A DNA stretch of 15,056 bases, from NCBI GenBank assembly GCA_035719045.1, contig DASTGO010000177.1, positions 1-15,056 on the forward strand, given 5' to 3'. The notes below the pieces were generated by a model, which saw only the letters and a program-made list of their open reading frames with translations, made no database searches and had not been told where the DNA came from. Positions 7,233 through 13,709 of the stretch are shown here, in pieces; the stretch's first letter is position 1; each line of letters begins with the position of its first letter. This DNA comes from DASTGO01 sp035719045. Lineage in GTDB: Bacteria; Actinomycetota; Actinomycetes; Actinomycetales; Kineosporiaceae. Both the position numbers and the translations under genes were made by a program.

Positions 7233-7424
7233 ATGGCCAACACGATCATCGCCGGCTGCATCAACTGCGGCATGTGCGTGCCCGAGTGCCCTCAGCACGC
7301 GATCACGAAGGGCAAGGGCATCTACGTGATCGATCCCGCGCTGTGCACGGAATGCGAGGAGTCGGGCGGCGACTCCAAGTGCGTCGAGGTCTGCCCGGTC
7401 GACGACATCATCGTCCCGGTCTGA
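7233..7424 (+). CDS. 2[4Fe-4S] ferredoxin (YfhL/Allochromatium type)
   Basis: 63 residues. The first cluster motif is CINCGMCVPECP (Cys9, 12, 15, 19); the second is CTEC-x8-CVEVCP (Cys38, 41, 50, 54). The eight-residue insertion between the second pair of Cys is typical of the Allochromatium/YfhL-type dicluster ferredoxins, which have low reduction potentials. It is a soluble one-electron carrier. The ATG at 7233 follows AGGAGA at about 10 nt; a longer in-frame extension upstream has no ferredoxin character and is rejected. It lies 24 nt before moaA, so the two are probably co-transcribed. It could accept electrons from the aldehyde oxidoreductase or its FAD partner, or supply the radical-SAM enzyme MoaA; both are inference. 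Confidence 0.93.
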   Translation: MANTIIAGCINCGMCVPECPQHAITKGKGIYVIDPALCTECEESGGDSKCVEVCPVDDIIVPV

Positions 7425-7448
7425 CCACGGATCGGTCGGGGCCAGTCC

Positions 7449-8495
7449 ATGTCGCTGCTGACCACGGACAGGGCGCGGAGGGCGACGGCGGATCCGGCCG
7501 GGCCGACGGCCGACCGCCTCGCCCGCCCGGTCCGTGACCTGCGGATCTCGGTGACCGATCGGTGCAACTTCCGGTGCGCGTACTGCCTGCCCCCGGAGGC
7601 GGGCAGCCCGGCCTACCTGTCCCGTGCGGATCTGCTGGACTTCGCGGCGATCACCCGGATCGCCGCCGCCTGCGCGGGCCTGGGAGTGCACAAGATCCGG
7701 CTCACCGGCGGGGAACCGTTGCTGCGCAGGGGATTGCCCGAGCTGGTCCGGTCCCTGGCGGAGGTGCCGGGGATCGACGACCTGGCGCTGACCACCAACG
7801 GCTGGTACCTGGCCGGTCAGGCCCGGGCCCTGGCCGAGGCCGGGCTGCACCGGATCACCGTCAGCCTGGACGCGCTGGACGGCAACGTGTTCGCCCGGAT
7901 GAGCGGGGTTGGGGCGAGCGTGGGAAGGGTCGTGGCGGGCGTCCGGGCGGCCCGCGACGCCGGGCTGGCTCCGGTGAAGCTCAACGCCGTGATCCGGCGC
8001 GGGGTCAACGAGTCGGCGATCGTGCCGCTGGCCCGGTTCGCCCGGGAGGAGGGACTCGTCCTGCGGCTCATCGAGTACATGGACGTCGGGCAGTCCCACG
8101 GCTGGCAGGAGTCCGACGTGGTCCCGGCGGACAGCATGGTGGCAGCCGTCGCCGCCGCCTTCCCGCTGGTTGCCGCGCCGCCCGCGCCGGGCGCCGTCGC
8201 CACCCGGTACCTGTACCGGGACGGCGGCGGTGAGCTCGGGGTGATCAGCGCGGTCAGCCGACCGTTCTGCGGGGACTGCACCCGGATCCGGCTGACCGCT
8301 GACGGCCGGCTGTACACGTGCCTGTTCGCGGCCGAGGGCCACGACCTGCGGGACCTGCTCGGCGACGACGCCTCCGGCGGGGCGTTGCGTGCGGCGATCG
8401 AGCGGATCTGGCACGCCCGCACCGACCGGTACTCCCTGCTGCGGTCAGGCGGGGCCGGGCGCGGCAGCGTCGAGATGCACCGGATGGGGGGCTGA
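7449..8495 (+). CDS. moaA: GTP 3',8-cyclase MoaA (molybdenum cofactor biosynthesis)
   Basis: 348 residues, a usual MoaA length. It is a radical SAM enzyme converting GTP to 3',8-cyclo-7,8-dihydro-GTP, the first step of molybdopterin synthesis. The N-terminal SAM cluster motif is CNFRCAYC (Cys39, 43, 46) after the typical LRISVTDR; LTGGEP (85-90) helps bind SAM. The C-terminal substrate-binding cluster is CGDC-x13-C (Cys274, 277, 291), the spacing known in E. coli MoaA. It ends in GG, as expected for this family. The ATG has only a weak ribosome binding site. No other Moco gene is in the window, so moaC, moaE and cytidylyltransferase must be elsewhere. Its place beside a Mo hydroxylase suggests dedicated cofactor supply. 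Confidence 0.96.
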   Translation: MSLLTTDRARRATADPAGPTADRLARPVRDLRISVTDRCNFRCAYCLPPEAGSPAYLSRADLLDFAAITRIAAACAGLGVHKIRLTGGEPLLRRGLPELVRSLAEVPGIDDLALTTNGWYLAGQARALAEAGLHRITVSLDALDGNVFARMSGVGASVGRVVAGVRAARDAGLAPVKLNAVIRRGVNESAIVPLARFAREEGLVLRLIEYMDVGQSHGWQESDVVPADSMVAAVAAAFPLVAAPPAPGAVATRYLYRDGGGELGVISAVSRPFCGDCTRIRLTADGRLYTCLFAAEGHDLRDLLGDDASGGALRAAIERIWHARTDRYSLLRSGGAGRGSVEMHRMGG

Positions 8496-8519
8496 GGCAG
8501 GGGCGGGCGGCGGCACCGG

Positions 8520-9656
8520 TCAGGAGCTGAAGCTCAGCGAGGCGGCCATCGCGTCCAGCACCTTCTGCGTGGTGGCGAAGTCGGCCGAGAAGGGGGCGTG
8601 GGCGGCCAGAGCCAGGGTGCGGTTGTTGTGGTCGACGAGCACCTCGCAGTTCTTCGCGCCCGAGGTGCCGGATTCGCTCTGGTCGCGGTAGACGATCCGC
8701 AGGGCGCGGTGGCCGGCGACGGTGGTCCGCTTCTGCTGGAGGATGTCGATCAGGCCGGGTTGGGTGAACTGGCTGGTGGCGGTGCCGAAGTCGTCAGGCA
8801 TCTCGTAGACGACGATGGCGACCGCCACCTCGGCGTCCTTGGGCACCTGGAACGGCGTCGGGTTGAAGTACTGGCACGTGCCGTCGGGTCCGCTCGCCAC
8901 ATGCCAGCCGGCGGGGTAGGTGAGGGAGTACCCGACGGCCCGGTTGCGGCAGCGCCCGACCGTGGTGGTGGTGGATGGCTTCGCCGTGGCCGTCCTGGTG
9001 GGCGGCGGCGCTGCCTCGGTGGGCGCCGCCGTGGTGGTGGGCGCAGGCTCGGTGAGGGTGACGGGTGGGGCCGTCGGGGCAGTGGCCGGATGAGTGCCGG
9101 GTGCCGCCGTGCCCTGGGTCGCCGGGGGCCGTTCGGAGGTGGTGCCGCGGCTGCTGACGAGCCGGTAGACGCCGATCCCGGTGGTGGCGAGACCGAACAG
9201 CAGGGGCACCAGGGACAGCAGCTGCAACAGCCTTCGGCCGTGCCCGGCACGGGGAGGGGGCGGCGGCCCGGCGGCCGGTGCGGGACAGGCGGGGAAGGCC
9301 GTCGGGGGGCCGGGAGCGGGTGCCGCCGAGGGGAAGACCGGTGGCGCCGGCAGCGCCGCCGACTGACGTTCCCGCAGCCTGGCCCCGAGGGTCCCGTCGA
9401 GGACGCCGAAGGTGACCTCGCCACAGCGGTAGCCGGTCGGTTCGATGGTCTGGTGCACCGGGTCCAGGTACAGCCAGTCCCCGGACAGGGGCGTCAGGTA
9501 GAGCTGGTACCCGCCCAGGTCGAGCCGCCACTCGTCCATCGAGCCCATCCCGGCCTGCGGGGTGAGCTCGCCCCGCTCCACCCGGGCCCGGCGGGCCTGT
9601 GCCCGTGCCTCGACTGCCGCCTGCGCCTCCTCGGCGAACTCCGCGCGGCTCACCAT
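8520..9656 (-). CDS. Single-pass membrane protein with proline-rich linker and Cys-containing outer domain, unknown function
   Basis: 378 residues from ATG 9656, which overlaps the stop of the upstream gene (ATGGTGA). A GTG at 9653 would give a 4-nt GTGA overlap and is a close alternative; GGAG about 10 nt upstream favours ATG. Residues 1-100 form a possible small cytoplasmic domain (LDLGGYQLYLTPLSGDWLYL), followed by a Pro/Ala-rich linker to about 138 and a membrane span at about 143-165 preceded by GHGRR, which suggests N-in/C-out topology. A Thr/Pro-rich stalk (about 172-232) leads to an outer domain with Cys236, 261 and 337 and the string YSLTYPAGWH, faintly reminiscent of PsbP-like folds. 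No family was recognised. It is surely coupled to the upstream membrane protein gene. Confidence 0.8.
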   Translation of the reverse strand: MVSRAEFAEEAQAAVEARAQARRARVERGELTPQAGMGSMDEWRLDLGGYQLYLTPLSGDWLYLDPVHQTIEPTGYRCGEVTFGVLDGTLGARLRERQSAALPAPPVFPSAAPAPGPPTAFPACPAPAAGPPPPPRAGHGRRLLQLLSLVPLLFGLATTGIGVYRLVSSRGTTSERPPATQGTAAPGTHPATAPTAPPVTLTEPAPTTTAAPTEAAPPPTRTATAKPSTTTTVGRCRNRAVGYSLTYPAGWHVASGPDGTCQYFNPTPFQVPKDAEVAVAIVVYEMPDDFGTATSQFTQPGLIDILQQKRTTVAGHRALRIVYRDQSESGTSGAKNCEVLVDHNNRTLALAAHAPFSADFATTQKVLDAMAASLSFSS

Positions 9657-11191
9657 GGGTTCAGGCTCCAGGATCTGATCAGGGTCTCCGCCTGGGCGGA
9701 CTGGCCGGTGCGGGCGGCGGCCTGCCGGAAACTGGCGAAGGCCCGGTCCTCCCCGACGGTGAGGACCTGCTCGCGCAGGGCCAGTTCGTCGGCGGTACGG
9801 GAGAGTTGCGCCTCGGGGATCTGCCCGGCCCAGCGGACGGCCCAGACGTCCTCCGGGACCAGCTTCGGGGGTGCGCCCTGTGAACGTCCCATGGCTTCCC
9901 AGAAGTCCATGACGAAGCGGCGGCCGTCGGGAAGGATCACCCGGGTGGCGGCGTGGTTCATCGGCAGGGCCGCATCGATCTGGTCGGGGAGGTCCGGGTT
10001 GGGGACGAACACCGACCGCCGGGCCATGTACACCGTGTCGACCACGGCGCCGGGGCCGAACTGGTCGTGCACGTACTCGCCCATCCACCGGACGCCGTTG
10101 TCGGCGAACTCCCCGCACTGCCCCGAATGTGATCCCCGCCAGGGATGGGTGAAGGTGTTCCACACCTTGGCGACCAGGCTGGGGTTGCGGACCCAGTAGC
10201 CCTCGGTGAGGCGCTGGCCCACCGTCGCGGCGAACGTGTTCTCCAGGCCGTCCACCTGGGCCGTGGTCACGGTGGGCTGCGGCGCCGGTGGGACGGGCAC
10301 GGGAGGCGGCCCGGCAGGCGGGGGTGGACCACCCGGAGGCGGCAGCGGGCCGGTGATCGGGTGGAACTCGCCGGCGGCAGGGGGTGTGGCGAGAGGGCCT
10401 GCGGCGGGACCGGGCGGCGGCCCCGGCACGGGCAGCGGATCGGGACGTCCGCCCGAAGCGGCGACCAGGATGTCGTTCGTGACGCGGTCGATGGACGGCG
10501 CCCTGCGGCTGCGCAGGTGCCGCAGGATGCCCGGCAGGGACCTGACCCCGCCCGCCAGCAGCATCATGATCAGCCCGGCCGCGATGAGGACCTCGTACTC
10601 GAAGGTGAGGCCGGTGCCGCCGGAGGCCGGGGCCGGGGCCGAGGACGGCGCCGCTGCCGGGGTCTGGGCCGCCCGGCGGGTCGGTGACGCGGCGCCGCCG
10701 TCACAGGGCAGGGCCAGCGGTCCGGCCGCGGCGACCAGGTCGGTGAGGACCGGTGCGAACTCCTCCGGCACGGGGGTGTCCGTGGACCGGCCCGCCTCGA
10801 CCCTGCCCGCGACGGCGTAGGACCCGACCTGCCGGTCGCCGGCGGCCACCGACAGTGCGCCGCCGAGGCGTTGGGTGGCGACCTTCCCGCTGCAGGGCGC
10901 CGCGCCGATGACGGCGACCGCCCGGGATTCCACGACCTGCCACGAGACGGTGAACTGGACCTGGGTCCCCGCCCCGGCGCTGAAGTCCGCCGACCGGTAG
11001 GTACAGGAGAGCACGTCCCAGGGGCTGCCCGAGCCGTGGGGTTCGAGGTTGTTCTCCACCAGCGCGAAGTCGCCGACCTCATGGGGGCAGGCGGGCGGTC
11101 CGGTCCGCGTCGCGGCGGTGGCAGGCCCGGCCGGCAGCACCGACCCCAGGGCCAGGGCGCCGGCCCCCAGCCAGGGGAACCAGCGGCGCAT
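9650..11191 (-). CDS. Membrane protein with transglutaminase/papain-like Cys-His-Asp domain
   Basis: 513 residues; ATG 11191 follows GAGGAGG. A signal peptide covers about 1-27 (ending ATA-ATA). An outer domain of about 30-165 has four Cys (35, 63, 100, 163), enough for two disulfides. A membrane span at about 199-217 is followed by basic residues (RSLPGILRHLRSRR), placing the C-terminal part inside. A strongly Pro-rich linker (about 250-307) leads to a C-terminal domain with GQCGEFA (Cys359), NHAATRV (His413) and FVMDFW (Asp429). These are spaced like the catalytic triad of transglutaminase-like or papain-fold (Tox-PL-like) domains. Protease, deamidase or crosslinking activity is possible, as is an inactive fold. 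It overlaps the next gene and probably works with it. Confidence 0.8.
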   Translation of the reverse strand: MRRWFPWLGAGALALGSVLPAGPATAATRTGPPACPHEVGDFALVENNLEPHGSGSPWDVLSCTYRSADFSAGAGTQVQFTVSWQVVESRAVAVIGAAPCSGKVATQRLGGALSVAAGDRQVGSYAVAGRVEAGRSTDTPVPEEFAPVLTDLVAAAGPLALPCDGGAASPTRRAAQTPAAAPSSAPAPASGGTGLTFEYEVLIAAGLIMMLLAGGVRSLPGILRHLRSRRAPSIDRVTNDILVAASGGRPDPLPVPGPPPGPAAGPLATPPAAGEFHPITGPLPPPGGPPPPAGPPPVPVPPAPQPTVTTAQVDGLENTFAATVGQRLTEGYWVRNPSLVAKVWNTFTHPWRGSHSGQCGEFADNGVRWMGEYVHDQFGPGAVVDTVYMARRSVFVPNPDLPDQIDAALPMNHAATRVILPDGRRFVMDFWEAMGRSQGAPPKLVPEDVWAVRWAGQIPEAQLSRTADELALREQVLTVGEDRAFASFRQAAARTGQSAQAETLIRSWSLNPW

Positions 11192-11232
11192 GCCCCACCT
11201 CCTCGTCCACCGGTCGGTCCCCCACGTTGTCG

Positions 11233-11242
11233 GGTCCGGACC
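11233..11242. promoter_or_regulatory. GGTCCGGACC palindrome upstream of the membrane-protein pair
   Basis: A perfect 10-bp palindrome in the 74-bp gap between the methyltransferase stop (11266) and the membrane-protein start (11191), 42 bp before that start. It could be an operator or chance in GC-rich DNA. Confidence 0.2.
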
Positions 11243-11265
11243 GGGCGAACCTGAGGATCACCCGG

Positions 11266-12096
11266 TCACGGCGCGGTCCGGACGGCGGTGACGGCGACCG
11301 TGGTGTAGGCGACGGTGATCGCCGGGCCCATCGCGTCGACGGCGGCCGCGACGTCGTCCAGGACGACGGCGAGCCGGTCCGGGGGCAGCCGGGTGAGGCC
11401 GCCGAGGGTGGGCAGATGGTCCAGCCACTCGTCGCGGGTGTAGCGGCGCTGCCACGGGAACTGCCACTGCTGTGGCGGGCCGAACCCGCCGCCGGCCCGG
11501 ATCCCGTCGGCGATCTTGGTGAACAGGGGCTGGTAGGCGTCCAAGGGGGAGTGGACGAGCCCAGGGGTGAGGGTGAGCGGGGAGTCGGGGGCGACCCGGC
11601 GGAACGCGGCGGCCAGAGCCTCGGCGATCTCGTGTGGGGGCTGCAGCACGTGGTGGAAGGGGGCGAGCAGTCCGCCGGGCCGCAGCACGGCCGCCGCCTT
11701 GGCCGCACCGGCGACGGGATCGACCCAGTGCCAGGCCGTTCCGGCGACGACCGCGTCGAACCGGCGCCCGGCGGGCTCCCAGGCCTCGAAGGTCGCGACC
11801 TCGACCTGGACCCCGCTGCGGTGGGCGAACCCGGCCATCCGCGGGTCGGGCTCGACGCCGAGCACCCGGCAGCCGGCGGCCTGGAACTGCCGGGCCTCGA
11901 TCCCCGTTCCGGCGCCGACGTCCAGGACGTCCGGGCCGGGGCTCGAGGCGACGATCCGCTGCACCAGTTCGTCCGGGTACGGCGGTCGGGTGCGGTCGTA
12001 GCGTTCGGCGTCAGCGCCGAAGGACTCCGCCACCTGGCGATGGCGGTGCGGTTCGGGATCCACGGGACGCTCGGGGGACGGTACATCGTCGGACAC
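11266..12096 (-). CDS. Class I SAM-dependent methyltransferase (Methyltransf_11 type)
   Basis: 276 residues from GTG 12096. SAM-binding motif I is VLDVGAGTG (57-65), followed by the acidic strand end VLGVEPD (Glu82) and the VVAGTAWHWVDP segment (116-127), then VLRPGG (137-142). These are typical of small-molecule methyltransferases of the UbiE/Methyltransf_11 group; the substrate cannot be told. The frame stays open far upstream, but that part is Arg/Pro/Thr-rich shadow. The GTG start puts SDDVPSPERPVDPEPHRHRQ before the conserved ESFGADAERYDRTRPPYP region. The ribosome binding site is weak (GGTGGCGGC), so an in-frame ATG at 12243 is a less likely alternative. Spacing to the genes on either side (172 and 74 bp) leaves operon membership open. 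Confidence 0.88.
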   Translation of the reverse strand: MSDDVPSPERPVDPEPHRHRQVAESFGADAERYDRTRPPYPDELVQRIVASSPGPDVLDVGAGTGIEARQFQAAGCRVLGVEPDPRMAGFAHRSGVQVEVATFEAWEPAGRRFDAVVAGTAWHWVDPVAGAAKAAAVLRPGGLLAPFHHVLQPPHEIAEALAAAFRRVAPDSPLTLTPGLVHSPLDAYQPLFTKIADGIRAGGGFGPPQQWQFPWQRRYTRDEWLDHLPTLGGLTRLPPDRLAVVLDDVAAAVDAMGPAITVAYTTVAVTAVRTAP

Positions 12097-12119
12097 GCCG
12101 CCACCGTATCCGCGTCCCC

Positions 12120-12131
12120 GGTCCGCGGACC
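12120..12131. promoter_or_regulatory. GGTCCGCGGACC palindrome upstream of the methyltransferase
   Basis: A perfect 12-bp palindrome 23 bp upstream of the GTG start at 12096, in a position where a repressor would block transcription or initiation. There is no further support. Confidence 0.25.
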
Positions 12132-12246
12132 TGTCCCGGGGCGGGTGTCGGGGCCGCTCCTGTGCTGCGCGCGTGACGGATGTGACCCGCGGCCGCTGCG
12201 TCCCGGGCCGGGTCGTGCGGCTCAGGTCGTGCGCCGCACCCATCGT

Positions 12247-12260
12247 GGGGCGGCCGCCCC
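12247..12260 (-). terminator. GC-rich palindrome after the solute-binding protein gene, possible terminator
   Basis: GGGGCGGCCGCCCC is a perfect 14-bp palindrome lying 9 nt past the stop codon at 12269 on the minus strand. It can fold as a 5-bp GC stem with a GGCC tetraloop. No U-tract follows. It may end the cyclase/binding-protein transcript; evidence is structural only. Confidence 0.3.
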
Positions 12261-12268
12261 CGGCCGGC

Positions 12269-13648
12269 TCACGAGTCGGGGTAGCCGCGGTTGAGGCGGA
12301 CGTCCTGCGCGATCCGGTCGACGGCCACCTGCAGGGCGTTGCCGATGCCGAGCCCCTGGACGATGTTCCCGAACGCCAGGGAGAACTGGTCGCGGGCCGC
12401 GAGGTAGACGGGGGTGGCGGGCCGCGGCCGGGCCACCTTCGGGTCATTGAGGTTCTGGACGTAGAGGTAGCGCTGGCCGCCCGGCTGGTAGACGGGATCG
12501 GCGGCCAGGTCCGCCTTCACCGCCGGGATCGCGCTCTCGGCGTCGGCGAGGGCCTTGGCCGCCTCCGGGCCGGTCAGGTAGTCGATCAGGGTCCAGGCGG
12601 CCTGCGGGTGGGCGGTCTTCGCGCTCAGGGCGAAGCTCCAGGACCCGGTGTACACCGCGGACCCGTGGCCGAAGTTCGGCAGCGGCAGCAGGATGAGGTT
12701 GTCGCCCAAGGCTTTCCGGTACATGTCACCGGCCCAGTGCCCGACCCAGGAGATCGCCGACCGGCCGTCGACGAAGTTGCGGTCGTTGCTGCCGGGGGCG
12801 CTGTCGAGGTCGATCATCCCCATCCGGCCCCAGCTCTGGAACCAGTTCAGGGCCCACTGCGCCTGCGGGCTGTTCAGTGCGCCGTCGGCCGACCTGCCGT
12901 CGGGGGTGAGGAGATCGGTGCCTGCCGAGAGCAGGACGGGTCCGAAGGCGAACGGCCGGAGTTCGGCTGCGCCGTCGCTCCACTCGATGTTCAGCGGCGT
13001 GGGGTATCCGTAGGCCTGCAGTTCCTTGAGGATGGTGTCGAACTCCTCGACACCCCAGGCATCGGCGGCACTGGTGGGGATCCGGGCGTGAACCTTCTGC
13101 AGGGCCGCCTTGTTGGCCCACAGGCCCATTCCGGAGTCGTAGGCGCCGAGCGTGTACTGCTGCCCCTGGTAGCGGCCGTTGGCGATCACTGAGGGGATGA
13201 GGGTGGACAGTTTCTCGGCCGAGACACAGTTCCCGAGCGTCCGGATCAGGTCCCGGTAGGCGAAGGTGGCCACGAACGGCGCGTCGACCTCGAGTACATC
13301 GGGTACCTGGCCCGCCTCGATCGCGCGGGTGAGCCCGTGCTCGTAGTTGACCTCCGGGTAGCTGACCAGCGTGACGGTGATGGCCTGCTGTTTGCCGACG
13401 GTGGCGTTGAACTTGTCGATGAGGGTCCGGTAGAGGGTGATCGGGTTCGTGGCCGCCGAGCCGTTGTCGCTGGCATGGGTGGCCAGCGTGATCTGCACCG
13501 GGCCGGGGGGGGAGGTCCAGCAGGGGCCGTCGGGGGATCCTGAGGTCGCTCCCGCCGGGACGTCGCCGAGCCGGGCCGAGCTCTGACAACCGGTCAGGAG
13601 CCCGAGCACGGCGACGAGACTGACAGCACCCTTGCCCGTGATCTTCAT
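12269..13648 (-). CDS. Extracellular solute-binding lipoprotein, ABC sugar-type (family 1)
   Basis: 459 residues from ATG 13648, preceded by GGGGGAT. The N-terminus is a lipoprotein signal: MKITGKGAVSLVAVLGLLTGC with lipobox LLTGC, so Cys21 should be lipidated and the protein tethered outside the membrane. The mature part has the usual sugar-binding protein features: an ITLATHASDN strand at the start, GQVPDVLEVDAPF near the first hinge, GLWANKAAL, and the late block SWSFALSAKTAHPQAAWTLIDYLTGPEAAKAL, where the HP-x-AAW string is typical of maltose/UgpB-like binding proteins. No permease or ATPase gene is nearby, so it is an orphan within this window. It lies 61 bp downstream of a diguanylate cyclase gene and probably shares its sugar-type operator. 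The ligand is unknown. The open frame upstream of Met is shadow. Confidence 0.92.
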   Translation of the reverse strand: MKITGKGAVSLVAVLGLLTGCQSSARLGDVPAGATSGSPDGPCWTSPPGPVQITLATHASDNGSAATNPITLYRTLIDKFNATVGKQQAITVTLVSYPEVNYEHGLTRAIEAGQVPDVLEVDAPFVATFAYRDLIRTLGNCVSAEKLSTLIPSVIANGRYQGQQYTLGAYDSGMGLWANKAALQKVHARIPTSAADAWGVEEFDTILKELQAYGYPTPLNIEWSDGAAELRPFAFGPVLLSAGTDLLTPDGRSADGALNSPQAQWALNWFQSWGRMGMIDLDSAPGSNDRNFVDGRSAISWVGHWAGDMYRKALGDNLILLPLPNFGHGSAVYTGSWSFALSAKTAHPQAAWTLIDYLTGPEAAKALADAESAIPAVKADLAADPVYQPGGQRYLYVQNLNDPKVARPRPATPVYLAARDQFSLAFGNIVQGLGIGNALQVAVDRIAQDVRLNRGYPDS

Positions 13649-13709
13649 CGATCCCCCGTTCGGTTGGTCCGCGATATCGGTCGGCTGGGATGAGTTCCGT
13701 GGGCCGGGC

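Noticed and set aside
8496..8519. Bidirectional terminator between the convergent moaA and membrane-protein genes
   Set aside because: The 24-nt gap was inspected and shows no inverted repeat able to form a convincing stem.
9657..10163. N-terminal extension of the 378-residue membrane protein to 547 residues
   Set aside because: The extension lies over the C-terminal enzyme-like domain of the upstream gene, is Arg/Pro-rich, and a better ATG exists at 9656 at the gene overlap.
12097..12447. Upstream extension of the methyltransferase to 393 residues
   Set aside because: The added residues are low-complexity and overlap the end of the solute-binding protein gene; homology-like sequence begins after the GTG at 12096.
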